DNA of 64,000 bases from Progne subis subis (Eukaryota; Chordata; Aves; Passeriformes; Hirundinidae): positions 5,622,036-5,686,035 of the forward strand of contig JAKJHU010000036.1 in the NCBI GenBank assembly GCA_022316685.1, given 5' to 3'. The translations under genes and the position numbers were made by a program. The notes under the pieces are model-generated. The model was not told the DNA's origin. It saw nothing but the letters and a program-made list of their open reading frames with translations, and did no database searches. Of this stretch, positions 1-13,275 are shown in pieces (position 1 is the first letter of the stretch; every line of letters starts with the position of its first letter).

Positions 1-3000
1 TAGAGAAACTCATTAAGGTTGCACTTGCATCTTCCTTGGGGAAAGCTGAGCCATATTTTTCCAATTACAATGTTCAGCATGACAGAAATACTAAAGATCT
101 ACTTCACATGGTGTCATTGTCTTCTCATAAAATGGGGCACGGAAACAAAAATATGTAGGGAAGTTGTTCTTTGAATAACTTTTAGGTGTACCACTGCTGG
201 CTTTTATTTTTAATTGGAGAATGTGATACTTGAGAGCTGTCAGTGTGGCACCTCCTACAGTCTGAAGTTTTCTCTTTATGAATATTAAATGTGTAATGCT
301 TCAAGTAGATGCTCACAATTTTGTAGTCTTTGAATCTCAGTCATGGAGAAACCATCTTTAGATCTCAGAACTATGAATTGGATCTATATGCCTTTCAAAG
401 AGAAAATATTAATAATTAAAAAATAGCTAATTTATTTCAAATGTGGGTTTTGATCTGTCCAAAGGGGTCTGATATTTAAGGCCTCTTCTCAGTATGACAA
501 AAATCTAAAAAAATTGCTGAATCTGATCTTCTGAATCTTTTCCTCATCAAATGCAGAACTATAATGTTCTTTGAGGATGACCATTTAAGCCTTTTGGTAT
601 CCTAGTGTTTCCCAGTATTACAGTATTTTGAAACTTAAAGTCAGCTCTAAACAGCTCCCTTCAAGTACCCAGATACCTGTATTATCCAAGTGACTCTGCT
701 TGCACAGATTGCTTAAGCTTAACCCACTGCAGAAAGAGAAGCATTTTCCTCTGCTTTATGTCCTTGCAACAGACATTGTCTGTCAAAATGTCAAAAGCAG
801 AATCAGAATAAATTTCTGTTCATGATTTGTTTTGAGGTCCTCAGTTGAAAATTTTAGCACAAGAGGAATTTTTGCTTATTTCAAGGGAGAAACATACCCT
901 TACTTGTTTTGTGAAAATAATATGCATCTCTATAAGTATTTTGTCAGGTGAGACTCACACTCTTCACAAAATGGAAGCAACACGTCTTTGCTGCATTTTT
1001 TTTTTTTTTTTTTTCCTTTGCCTAGTAATGAGCAGAGAAATAGGAAAGACTTGTAAAAAAATTGTTTCAAGACCAAATTTTTGTCAATTTAAGTTTCCGG
1101 TGAAGACAGCTTAAAAGAGCCGAGAGCTTGACTCCTAAACAATCCCACTCACACAGAGCAACACATATGTTTTAATTACACTATAACTTCAGTAATTGGA
1201 TATATTCATATTGATTACATGAGGACAGCAAAATCAATAGAGAAGAGACTATACTGCTTATTGTTTGTGCCATTGGTCTTATTATCTATTGTTAGGGTTC
1301 TTTTCACTGGACATTTCTGAAAAAAGGGTTGTTTGTGGTAGGGAAATCTGTGGAAAAACAGCGTCATGGGTATAAATGCTAGCCCAGTAAGATTGTTCTG
1401 GTATGAATATACGCCTGGTTGGGGGAGTTCCCTGAATCATTAGTTGATTCAATGACCATAATATACCTGTAGTTTTAATCTCATTAAAAAAAAACCCAAA
1501 AGCATATTCTGCTGAGGGTACATATCAATCACAATGTAACTGTTAAATTTGCATAAGGTTGCATTATCCTTTATAATAGCCTGTAAGCCTTAGATAAATA
1601 TAGACAAATTTCCATAATGAGCTGGTTTTTTTTCACATTTGTATTTTTCTTTTCCTTTGAGGTAATCTGGGTTTGTAATGCTAGCTTTTTAAATAAATAA
1701 GTAAATAAATAAAGTCAAACTATACACTTCTTGTTGGGTAGAAATTTCTGGAAAACAATATAATGCTTCTTATCGTCACTGATATTTATATGTAGTTATT
1801 CAGTATAATAGTCAACTGAATTATAATTGTCAATTTGAGATAGATATATATGCCTGTACTTGTCTCATTTTTTTAAGAAACTTTACTGGTAAGAAAGGTA
1901 AAGAGCAGATTGAAGTAAAGCAAAGGACTTTTTTATATGTGTATTGCTTTTACTTTGTAATGACTGTTTTAATTTTATTTTAATAATTCTGATATTGATG
2001 TCACTGGTTGGTGATCTTGTTAAGGTGTCCATTAATTTAGAATATTTAGATATTCTAGAGGCACTTATTGTAGTCTCAGTTTCACTAACATTTTCATTGA
2101 AACCACTTCAAAGCTTCATCTCATATTGAAGTAGCTACGTGCCCATCTATGAATATTTTAGTGCAAGTCCAAAACTACTATAGCTACCAGCTTACTTCTT
2201 AATAAATATATATAATAATTTAAATTCCATTACATGTTTAAAATTACATTTTATTTAATAATTATAAATCCCATTATATGCACATATTTTACCCACTCAG
2301 ATTAACGCCAATTTTGTTCCCACCGGCCTACACTGTTGGTATGAGCTGCATTCAAGGTTAGAGGTTGACTCTTCATGAAAACACCTGCTTTCATTTACTT
2401 CTGTGTTTGATGTCTTCCATATCCATCATTTGGGGTGTTCTTTTGCTAAATCTTATGGTCTGACCAAATCATAAAAATGTAACAATATTAATTTCTTTCT
2501 TTGTGCACAAGGTAGCATACCTGAACAATGTTCCATTTATAAATTCATTCTATTGAAAAGGCTGACCCCTGAAGAGGAAGAAGCAAGCTATAATATTTTT
2601 ATCTGGTGAAAAACAGTGAGTCAAAACTCCAGAGACAATTTCCTATATGCTATGCTTCATCAGTGTTTCCATTCACAAGCAATCTGCTGATTATATTCCA
2701 TAGGTTAGGAAAATCAATATGTCATTTTCCAAGGGAGTTACAGTTTGCTCGATAGCTCTAATTAATAAATACTGTGCACATACACCATAAAACAGGGACT
2801 GGATCACCAACTAGAGCTGATTGCTGAATAGTTATCTGCATTTATTTTTCAGTGGTGTGCAACATGAGGAATACTTTTTTAATCTTTTAACCATTGTTTT
2901 CATTAAATTCTCTTTTAATTTTTTTTTTATTTATTTATTAAAAGAGTATTGGTGAACAGCATCTTCATTAATCTTGTTTCATTTTTAACTCTGTACTATC

Positions 3001-5689
3001 TTACAGGAATTCTAATGAGTATGTGAGGAAGTTCTGATGAGTATTCTTGGTATTTTCTTTTCAAATACTGCTGCTTAATTTTCCTTCCCTGTTGGCAGAT
3101 GAAGCCTATTTGATTAGTATGACAAATGTTTAATATCTTTTTTTTCCTGACAAAAGTGGAGCTGGATTAAGTTAACGCACAGCTCATAAGTAAAAGGGCT
3201 TTATTACAGTTCAGGTTTTTGCATTTATTTCCCAAGTCTTAGACTTTCAACACTGAAGCCATTCAAGTCAAGTTGAGGAGAAACTGGTTATACCAGTTGG
3301 GCATACTTCATGTCTGTGCATTAAGTTCAGGTCAAGCTCAATTTTCCTGTCTTTTAAACTCCTCTGCACCATAAGGAATGTAATCGTCTAAGATGGATGG
3401 TTGCATTAAACTGTGGCTGTCCTAAAGACAACACAGCACCATAAACTTACATAGCTCAAGGGAAACACTCTTAATTTCAATTACCTTGGCAGGATAGACA
3501 TTAACTCCTTAATTATTTGAGAAAGAACTCACCTGGATTTGATGCATAGTATAGTAAATTTCTCTGGAAGAAACAAAATATTTAAGACTTCTGCTTACTT
3601 CTAGCAGAGTAAGATTGTGAGTCTCCTAGTTTTAGAAAATCTCATTCCCTGGTATTCTCTCATTTTATTGAGTATAGAACCTAAGCACGTAAAACAACAA
3701 AGACAAAAATAAAGTTGAATATTAAAATAATGTTATAGATCTAGACACTGTAGATCTAATAGTCTACATCTAGATCTAAAAAAAATAAACATAGAGTAAT
3801 AATTTTGGATCATTTTTGCAAAGGTACTATCTAGTAATTTTGGTTAACTATACTACAATATAAACATATTTATGGAAACATAAACCTGTTCACTCACTCT
3901 GCCTCTTAAATATTGTGCTTTAAACATCTTTAAACTATGGTAGATATTTTTGCTTCAAATAAGCCTCAATAAGAAAATTTGATCATGTTTTCTATTTTCT
4001 GGTCCTGCGACCATTAGGGAAAGGTGTATCTTAATAATCTGTGTACTTTCCTCTCTATCACCAGAATGGATTCATTGACATTTGTATCTTAAACAGTATA
4101 AACACGTACGCTATCAAGTATTATCTGGCTGTACAAATATTTATCTGCCATAATACTGAGTATATTAACATAATCTGACAAATAATCAATAATAATCTGA
4201 AGCTCTAGAGTCCCAACAGCTATTCCTAAATATTATAATTGGATGGAGAATGATGGAAAAGATTTATATGATATCTGACCTACTTCTAAAGTTCTGCATA
4301 TATTCTAAAAAGTTTCCAAGACTGACAAGTTCAAATTAACTCTTTGAATTCCAGAATTTAATCTGGAAAAACACTTCTTCAATTGGAAGACTTACTTAGT
4401 GCTAATGGAAATTTATAAAACCGGGATTTTGCATAGGAATTTCAATAAAAGGGTTTCTTATTTTAGAAACACTTTGGGGATTGGGATGTTAAAGAAAATA
4501 TTCTTTTTAAAATAAATTAGAAATATTTTGAAACATATCATATTTAACAAAGTCTTTTAATTAAAAAACGAAGTGCAAAAAGGGTGATCATGATAAGAGA
4601 AGAAGAATGAGAAGAAGTGGAAAATTATAAGAGGGAAAGAAATAGAAGAATTAATAACTTTTTTGTTGTTGTTATATTTACCCAGATAGATAATCACTTA
4701 AAAATGGAGAACAAGATCTTTCTTATTTTTAAGGTGAAAGTCCATACAAGTAAAATTTTTTAATAAAATGATCAGATTTCTCAGATTTTTGTATTTTGTT
4801 TAGAAAAAGAAATGTCTTGTATTTATCAAAATATATCAACCTTTCACATTTGGAATGACAAACTTATCTTGGAATCAATATTTGAACAGTTCTGAAACAC
4901 TGTGGACTCTGTTCCTACATCAGCAGGAAGTAAGCTCTTACTCCTCTATACTGTTGAGCTAAGAAATTTTTAAATGTTATTTGAGGAAAATATTTGAAAT
5001 TTACATCCCTGATGTTCTTTGCTGGAAATATATAGAGTTTACAATTGTGGATTGAATCTTATCCAGTGGTAATTTACTCTCTTTTTTTGTAACTGCTAGA
5101 AATGTTTAATTAAAAAATCCCCCCAAGTCTTAACCTAGAAAATGGTTGAAATTGAGCCAGAATGAGTCTTATTTATTGTGGGTATGTATGATACTGCTGG
5201 GCCTAAAGGCTGTTCCATAAATTATTTTCCAATATCCTGTAAAACTAAATGTCAGAGATTAAAAACTAAATAATAAAATGTTATGCAGGTTTGTCAGATT
5301 TAGCAGACACAGAAATACTTGAATTTATATAACCTTAATCTTAAATACTCTGCCTCTATACTTAACCTAATCTAGTTTACATTGACTTTAATGTTTAAGT
5401 ATTTCATTATTTTAATCAACATAAACCAAAATAATATCAAGAATTATATCAGGTTTTATTTTTTAAAATCCTTTCTTGAAGAATCCTGGGTTTTTTGTAT
5501 TCGCTTTTCACCAAGAGGAAGCAAACTAAAATTTGTCAGCTACTGATTAAAGCTTTAAACTAGTTCATCATGTGAGATAAACTGCTATTGAGGAACAAAT
5601 TAACAATATATTCAGTACTACCCAGTAGCTGTTATACTTCAAGTAAAAGTTCCGAGTATTTTTATACCTGTTAGAGTGATACTTCATCC
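1..5689. other. AT-rich unique sequence, no gene seen
   Basis: All open frames here are short and of biased composition, and none shows a recognisable domain. Small simple repeats are present: a T-run near 997-1014, an (AAAT)-type run near 1690-1711, and a cluster of AGATCT-like words near 3737-3777. I see no CR1 or LTR ends. The best reading is intergenic or intronic vertebrate DNA. Confidence 0.6.
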
Positions 5690-6405
5690 ACTTGGATCCC
5701 AAAAACCTTGTGCAGTGATACGGTCTGAGGGCAAGTGTCTGAAAAGCTGCCCAGCAGAAAAGGGTCTGGTGGTGCAGGGCAACAGCAGCTGAACATGAGC
5801 CAGAGTGTGCCCAGATGGCCAAGAAGGCCGATGGCCTGGGCTGCATAAACAACAGTGTGGCCAGCAGGACCAGGGCAGTGACTGTCCCCCTGTACTGGGC
5901 ACTGGTGATGCCACACCTCAAATCCTGTGTCCAGTTCTGGGCTCCTGGATACAAGGACATTGAGGGGCTGGAGTGAGTCCATGGAAAGACAATGGAGCTG
6001 GAGAAGAGTCTGGAGAGTAAGTCCTGTGAGAAGTGGCTGGAGTTGTTTAGCCTGAGGAAAAAGGGACTCAGGAGGACCTTATCACTCTCTATAACTACCT
6101 GAAAGGAGAGTGTAGCAAGGTGAGAGTTGGCCTTTTCTCCCAGGCAGACAGTGACAGGACAAGAGGATATGTCCTCAGGATGCACCAGGAGAGGTTCAGG
6201 TTGAACATCAGGAAGAATTTATTTGTGGAAAGGATTGCTAAGGATTGGGACAGGGAGGTGGTGAAGTCACCATTCCTGGGAGGTGTTGGAGAAATATCCG
6301 CATATGGCACTTAATGTTATGGTCTATTTGTCAAAGGGATGATCAAAGGTTGGACTCAATCATCTTGGAGGTCTTTTCGAACCAAAATGATTCTGTGATT
6401 CCAAA
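5690..6405 (+). mobile_element. CR1 LINE, 3' part (5'-truncated)
   Basis: This GC-richer block stands out from the AT-rich surroundings and reads as the 3' portion of the avian non-LTR retrotransposon CR1 in forward orientation. Recognisable parts, in order, are the stretch around 5880-5960 encoding the end of the reverse transcriptase ORF, a section around 6180-6260 with the typical 'gttcaggttgaacatcagga' wording, and the 3' terminus around 6345-6400 (ggttggactcaatcatcttg, then attctgtgatt). CR1 copies are usually 5'-truncated and leave no clear target duplication, as here. The open frames across it are remnants with no coding role. The exact 5' limit is uncertain. Confidence 0.85.
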
Positions 6406-9400
6406 ACACAATGTCTTAGCAGAGGTGGATACAAATCAGATCTGCAGATGCTGGCACCTACCATTTTGAAAAATGTTGTCACAATTGTCATTAACTCTAA
6501 ATTTTGCACCTAAGTTCTATACTTTTTGTAAGCTCGGAGGAAGATAAAAATGCCTAAATGAAACTCTGTGAAAATATAGCAGTGCCTCAGTGGGACCCAG
6601 GTCAAAGCTCTAACTCCTTCTCAAATTTAGCATGAACTTTACTTACTGTGACTGACACATTAAGTTCAAGGTCAGTAAATTCAGGCATAAATTTACTAAA
6701 ACTCATAATTCTAGACAATATTATAGTATATGTCATAGAGTACTCCAGTTAATACAGTGAATCCACATGTCTTCTAAACCAGGGCAATATTTGTGCTCTC
6801 TGCCTATTTTAGTATCTATTAAAATGTCTTTAAACTATAATAGATTTCTTTTTAATTCAGCATTCAATATCATTAACTAGGTTAAAGATATCCTAAGAGT
6901 GTTTCTTAGCCATATATAAGTCTGTCTTTCCTAAGGTATTTAGTGAAACCTAGGTTAATTCTCTGAATAGCTCAGAAATAGGGTTATTTCATTATTATTT
7001 CTCCATTTAGTTAGTGTTTTCGAATATTTGCTGTATCAGGTAAGTCCCTTGTTGTACCCTGTGAGTCAGATGTGATGGCAGTTACCTTGCTACTTACCGT
7101 CAAATGTTTAAGGAATTTAACATCTTGAGGCAAATAATATGACGGAAAAAAATTTTCTAGGAGACTGAGTCTATGCCCATTTGTCTATTAATATGGCATT
7201 TTAAAAAAAGATATACTGCAAAGAGTGTCTGATACTTGTCGGACCTATAAGATGTCTGCCACAATGCCTTTGAGTAATATAGATGATTAATTTAAAAAAA
7301 TACTAAAAACATCAGAAAAATTAATTATAAAAATAAAAATGTGATCTTCTGTTAAATATAAACAGATGGTGTGGCTAATCTGTACAACAAACCTGTGTGT
7401 CTTCTCTTGAATATAATGTCCTCCAAACTGATGGATGAACAGATATAAATGGAAAATTTTTATATTAATTTAATTCTCTAAATAATCTGTGAGAGTTTAT
7501 AACTAGAGTTTTTGTCAAGACATATTCAAATACATACCCAAGTTTATGCAGTAGAACAGTAATTTTGACTACCAAGGGGCCAATCTTTCCTCAGTCTACT
7601 AAAAAGATCTAGAGGACCCATGTTCCCACCTAAGAACCAACCTACTGTGAAAGAAAATTGCTGTTCCTTATAGTAGTTACATTGTAGCTCTTTTACACAA
7701 TTATTTGAAATTTTGTCTGAGAACTTAAAATTTGTGTCCCCATTCAAAAAGTGGAAGGATGGTAAACAATATTGCATCTTGGTACAATGTGTTAGCAACA
7801 CTCTTCTAGTGAAAGCATGAGAAAATTGAGTTTATGTATGTTCACAGACAAATAAATAGGTTTCTGTAGTGATCTGGTGCAATGAAAATCTGAATGAGCT
7901 GTTTACAGTCTGTACAAGATAAGGATGACTGAAGTCTAGCAATAGTCTACAAATGATAATATAAAATACTGAGCAGGTATTAAATGTAATGTTGAAAATT
8001 TAATTCAGATTCTCCAAATAAATCAGGTTCCTTACTGTGATCATAGGCATAATTCATCAACATCTAGAAGTCATTTAATACCACCTTTATGTTCACAGTC
8101 TTCTAAAAATTCATCCAAAGTAGCACAGAATGATTGCCATTTTTCAGTTATAGGTAATATAGCTGATAAACAGTTTCACTACTCCTGCCTTTGGTTAACA
8201 AGAAAAGCCTGTTGGAGAGTTTTAGCTGTTACTCTAACTAATCGTGCTTTTAAATTACCAAGACAAAATTAAACCCCTCTATTCTTACATTGATGCAAAG
8301 CAGGTTCATTTGCCAGACTGTGTGAATATACCATTCTTATCACTTAGGACATGTTAGTTATATAAGCTTAGCCCTGAGTACATGAAGTAATTTATCTTCC
8401 TGAAGCCTGTGAAAGCAGCTGAAAACGGAACTTCAGTTTAATTTTTCTAGATATGTCTTCTGCTAATTCATACACTGGATGGCAAGTTTTACTGTCAGAG
8501 AAAGCTGTAATGATAATCTTGCATGACCTCCTGAGTAATTTTAAATAGCTGTATAAAATTTGCAAATTTCCAGTCCAGAATTACTTTTTAAACTGGAACA
8601 CAACTGGCTATAGTATGGCCTTTTATGCTAAGAAGAACCTGTTCAGCAGGAAAATATGGTCTTAGAAGATTGCAACTGCCTCCATCTCTTGGCAAAACTA
8701 ATAGTAAAAATCTTAAATTTTTATTGCTCACAGATCTCTTTCCAAGAGAGTCACTATGTCATACAGACAGTCAGTACTAGTATCTTATTTCTACTTAATA
8801 TTTATGGTATATCCAGCCATGCCATTCAAACTGGAAATAGTAGAATCATACCTTACAAAATTTTGTGTTGCCATACAATAATATTATCTAGTTTGTTGAT
8901 AAAGGAGATGGTTCATATTGAATTAAAAATCTTATAAATTCTGTGATGCCCTAAGTTGATTTTTTGTTCCTGATTTTTGTTATACATTATCTCTGGTACT
9001 GATCTGCCTTTGAGTGTAACTTTATGATTATTTCATGCATTGGAGAGCTATTGTTGTGTTAGACACTTTGTTTCACTCAAAGCACTTGAAATATATGACA
9101 AATGTGCAAATAAGGATATTGGGTTACAAACTGCAAAGCTGCATCAAACTTCAGGCTTCAGCATCTGAAGCTGAAAATCTAAAAATAATCTTAGGTTTCC
9201 AGCCTCTCAGAAAAATAAAATTTGTTTTTAAATTGGAGGAATTTGCATTGCACACTAAATTAACAGACTATCTATAAATACCAGATTTCATTCAACTTAA
9301 AAACTGTGCAAAACTGGTGCAATTGGAATGTTAGTGTATAACAAGAATGAATATTTTTGTAGCTCACATAATGTGATTTATTAAGACAACTCTCCAGTAA

Positions 9401-10129
9401 CAACCTGGGGATTTGCTCTTGCTAGTTTTTACTTAAGGATAAGTTGAGATCAATGACCATGACAAAAATTACTGTGGCTAAAAAGCATAGTTTGAACTGG
9501 CTTTCATTACATTTTCTTTGGGAACATGGACAGACCACTACTTCATTTGACTTAATTACAATGCACATTAAACAATAACATTGTATCTCAACAGAGAAGC
9601 TGAAGTATATTTTTCATGGATACAAAAGTATTGATAAATTATATTAGTAATTTCTGTGAGGATTTATTTGCATTATTTACAATAAACTCACTACAGTTTA
9701 CAGTCTTTATTTTTGAGTGGGGAGCATCCTACCAGAGTTTAAATACCTAGTCACAAATACCTCAGTTTTGCTCTGCTATATTCTTCTTAGCCAATCTTCT
9801 TAGTCAGTGACCATCTGATATTGTCAGCACCAATTTGCACCTGCGTTTGGTAGAGATGGGTAGTAAGAGGATGACTTGTACATGTTTTGGGTCATGAATT
9901 TAAACCCATTTATTTCTGATTAAGTTTACTAAGTCATATTTCGTGATTAGCTGAAAGAATTCTTCCAGAAAATGACTTCACCATGTTCTGGTCTGTGCTT
10001 TTAAAGTATGAATGCCCTAGTTAAATCTACAGTATTCTGCATTATTCTTAAGAAAAAGAAACAATAGTTCACATTACAATACATTAAGAGGAACAGTACC
10101 ATAAAACCCTGTCATAATTAGAAATTATA
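6406..10129. other. AT-rich unique sequence, no gene seen
   Basis: I see no repeat ends, no long open frame and no RNA gene. The longest frames (about 85-93 codons near 7544-7801 and 8656-8937) have leucine/isoleucine-rich or lysine-rich content expected by chance in AT-rich DNA. Confidence 0.6.
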
Positions 10130-10540
10130 TTTTCCAATTTAATGCTCCCACTAAAACCGTGCACTGCTCCTCTTCCCTGCTACAATTGAAAGCACAAAAG
10201 ACAAAGATCACGAGTTGAGTTAAGAGTAGTTTCCTGGAAATCGAAATGAGATAAAATAAACAGCAATAGCAACAATACCAATGACAGAGGGTATAAGGCA
10301 GAACCAATTCATGTGCACATCCTGCCCTCCCCCCATCTGCAAATAACAGACAATACCAGAAGGCTGCCTCCATCACATTTTCTCAACCAGAATGAACCCC
10401 TTCTCCCCAGGAGAGAGCCCTTTCCCTTATCCCTGGTAATGATGTGAGGTTATTTTATAACCTCTGTGTCACAGCCATGTCCCCTGACAGCTACTGCAGA
10501 AATTAACCCTGCCCTGGCTGGAATCTGGACAACCCAAATC
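10130..10540 (-). mobile_element. degraded ERV LTR (ERVL-like), reverse strand
   Basis: Read on the reverse strand, this block starts near ccagccagggcagggttaat and carries the G-rich and pyrimidine-rich segments typical of an old avian LTR. It includes a 'gtcattggtattgttgctat' section followed by a T-rich segment and a 'ctcaactcgtgatctttg' segment. The comparison rests on remembered wording of avian ERVL-type LTRs. I could not find matching TG...CA ends or a target duplication, so the limits are approximate. The 83-codon reverse frame here is not a gene. Confidence 0.45.
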
Positions 10541-10598
10541 TGATTCCTAGGTTCACCTCAATCTTATTCCATGTAAAATCTGTATTTGATTTGCTTAG

Positions 10599-10702
10599 TG
10601 GGTTTTTTTTTTTTTTTTGGGTTTTTTTGGTTGTGTAGGGTTTTGTGGTTTTTTTTTTTGGGTTTTTTTTTTTTTTTTTTTTATGTGTGTTTTGGTTTTT
10701 TT
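10599..10702. repeat. T/G-rich low-complexity tract
   Basis: Long T-runs are broken by G-runs (GGG, TTGTGTAGGG, TGTGTG). It lies beside the reverse-strand LTR-like block. The overlapping frames rich in Phe/Gly (forward) and Lys (reverse) are products of this composition. Confidence 0.85.
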
Positions 10703-11284
10703 TCCTTAGCTTTCTTAGAAACTTGTCACTACTCTCCTCCATGGAATTCTGAGAAGTCATCTGGCTCTTTCCTAAATGTGTGTACTTAAAAAAAAATACT
10801 TGTCTAAGTATACTACAGCAGCAAAACAGTGTTGTTTAGAGAATGATATATTTGTTTGTAGGAAGTCCACTTTACAAAGTCACTTTATACGTAAACATGG
10901 CAGAAATTTACATATGTTTGCAAAAAATAAATCTCCAAGGATTTGCCTAATCATAAGAAGAATTTTGAAGAGCTTTTCTGAATCACCAATAGAAAAAGAT
11001 TAGCTGAGTTTTTTTGGTGAAGTGGATAACATGTACAGGTGCTGAAAAGACTCAGGGCATTCCACCCCTTTTGCTATTGGGCTAGATTCCCAAGTTTTAT
11101 AGTAGAAATCTGACTGGAACTGTGCGTGGGAAATAAAATTAGGCTCCATTTGTGCAAACTCTCAGTGTGTTGCATTTTTGCACTTTTTATTTATCTTTGA
11201 ACCTGAATGGATTCTTTTATATTAAGACATTCTAAAGATGTGGCTATATTACCTGTGTAGCTGTGATTTTTTGTAAGAGCCTTC

Positions 11285-11345
11285 ATAATGGACTTGATGA
11301 TCTCAAAGGTCTTTTCCAACCTAGTTTATTTTGTGATTCTGTGAT
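11285..11345 (+). mobile_element. CR1 LINE 3' end fragment
   Basis: A 61-base fragment matches the CR1 3' terminus: gacttgatgatctcaaaggt, then cttttccaac, and the terminal attctgtgat. The rest of the element is missing or decayed beyond recognition. Confidence 0.75.
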
Positions 11346-11818
11346 AATTGCAAATTTTTCAGTAGCTGCTGAAAATAGAATATTTTATTGTGATATTCTA
11401 TTTCATACTCTGTAGATCTCTTGTAACCTCACTTAAAATCATTAGTACTTTATGTCTGATCTAGTGATATATTTGTTTGATTGTATACATGTAAAAGCAT
11501 AGTTATGCCTCTCTGAATGCAAAGGGCAAATTTCAAAACACAATTGTTAAATGGAAAAAAACCATAAATTACCTAAACAAAAAATGAAACTTTTTTAGAA
11601 GCAGAAGTACTCTAGTGAGACCTCTCCTTTAGCACAGTAAAATGTAATTCTAATAAAAAATTGCAGGTAGTTGTAGAAAATATTTGCTTTTAAAGCTAAA
11701 CTAGTAGGATAATAAATATTGAATAAAATACATTATGCTTATGAATATTGTTTCAATCATCTGGTAATTTGGCTGCAACCACATGCAAAGCTGTCTATAT
11801 TAGAATTTATAGTCTTAT

Positions 11819-11855
11819 AAATTATATATAATTTATATATATATAAATTATATAG
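11819..11855. repeat. AT-only inverted repeat
   Basis: The sequence is almost entirely A and T and nearly palindromic (AAATTATATA against TATATAAATT). It could extrude as a hairpin. It is probably a microsatellite-like AT tract. Confidence 0.6.
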
Positions 11856-12689
11856 AGGGACATCTGCCTTGAAAAGCACTAGCTCAGATGTTTAATATTG
11901 TTTGGAGACATCTTCCTTGTACTGAGTGAACCACTGTGGTACCAAACACTAATTAAATGCTTATAACAATAGAAACAAGTTGTGGACAGAGAAATCAGTT
12001 TTCCCTTTCTTTCAGCACTTGAATGGACACCTGCTTCTGCCGCCAGCTCATTGAACTGAATGGGAAACTCCTGGAAAACCTCTAATGAGAAACATAGATA
12101 AAGTCCAGTATGCACAGTGGTAAAAGCTGTACTATGTGAAACCTGTGGCATGTGACCTATTTGCCCTGTTGACAGGCCTTAGAAAACTCCTCTGGTCACT
12201 CTGTATCTGTGTATAAACCTCTAACAAGATCTGAAAAGTTTGAGTTTGAAGTCAAATAAATTATGCATGACATAGATTTCCTAAAGAAAGATAATTCGTA
12301 ATCAGATAAGTTTAATAGGAAGAGAATAAACTTATATTAGCTGCACTTTGTAATTCACGGACACGTGAGAGGTCTTGCATCAAGCTAAGTTAGTTTTGCC
12401 CCAACTGCCACGTGAGTTACTAACCTAAGACCACCATCAGTGTGTTTGATCATGCAGCATTACACCAGTAATACAAAATAATTAATCTAGTAACTGTATA
12501 AGATCTATCCAACTTCCTAGACTTCTGCAGCCCATGGAGGATGATGGTGGAGCAGATGTACGCAGTGTAGCTTCTGGGGAATCCCACACTAGGTCAAATG
12601 GTAATGCCTAATATTGTAACAAGTCTTACTAAATAATTTGCCCCCACCTTTTTTATGGGGAAAGACCTCTACCCCTTTAAGTAGAGAAA

Positions 12690-13275
12690 CACTGCAATGA
12701 GATATCTCCAGAGCCTTCTCTTCTCCAGTCTGAACAGCTCCAACACTCTTTAAGACTTTCCTTGTAGGAGAGGTACTCCAGCCCTCTAATCATTTTTGTG
12801 GCTCTTCTCTAGACCCACTTTGGTTCTTGTCCTCTTGTACTGAGGACTTCAGAACTGGACACAATACTCCAAGTGGGGTCTCACCAGAGCAGAGTGAAGC
12901 AGTAGAATCACCCTCCCTGACCTGCTGGCCACACACCTGATGAAGCTGAGGTTATGAATTCTGGGTTGCCAACTGACATTGCCAAGTCATATTTTGCTTC
13001 TTGTCAACTCACATCTCAAGTTCTTCTTCTCAAGGCTACTCTCAATCCATTCTTTGCCCAGCCTGAATTTTTGATTGGGATTACATAGACTCGTGCAGGA
13101 CCTTCCACCTGCCTTTGTTGAACTTCATGGGGTTTGCACAGACTCTTCTTGCAAGGTAATCAGGGTGCCTCTCGATGATGCCACTTTACCATGTCATTCA
13201 ACTTGATGTCTTCTGCAAATTTTCTGAGAGTGCACTCAATCCCACTATGTCATTGATGAAAACTCTAACATAATG
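12690..13275 (-). mobile_element. CR1 LINE, reverse strand
   Basis: The reverse complement reads as a CR1 3' half lacking the final 3' terminus. Diagnostic forward-strand wording includes 'cttctcttctccagtctgaa', 'cagaactggacacaatactc' and 'ggggtctcaccagagcagag'. The 13090-13200 part (ccttccacctgcctttgttg, aacttcatggggtttgcac) is also typical of inverted CR1. It carries many substitutions, so it is an old copy. Confidence 0.85.

Larger units (their letters stand above)
10703..12689. other. AT-rich sequence with one CR1 fragment, no gene seen
   Basis: Apart from the CR1 tail at 11285-11345 and an AT-only inverted repeat near 11819-11855, I recognise nothing. A 90-codon reverse frame at 11879-12151 has more balanced composition than its neighbours, but shows no motif I know. 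Confidence 0.5.

Noticed and set aside
5568..6185. 205-codon reverse frame
   Set aside because: It is antisense to a CR1 3' region. The real signal is the forward LINE.
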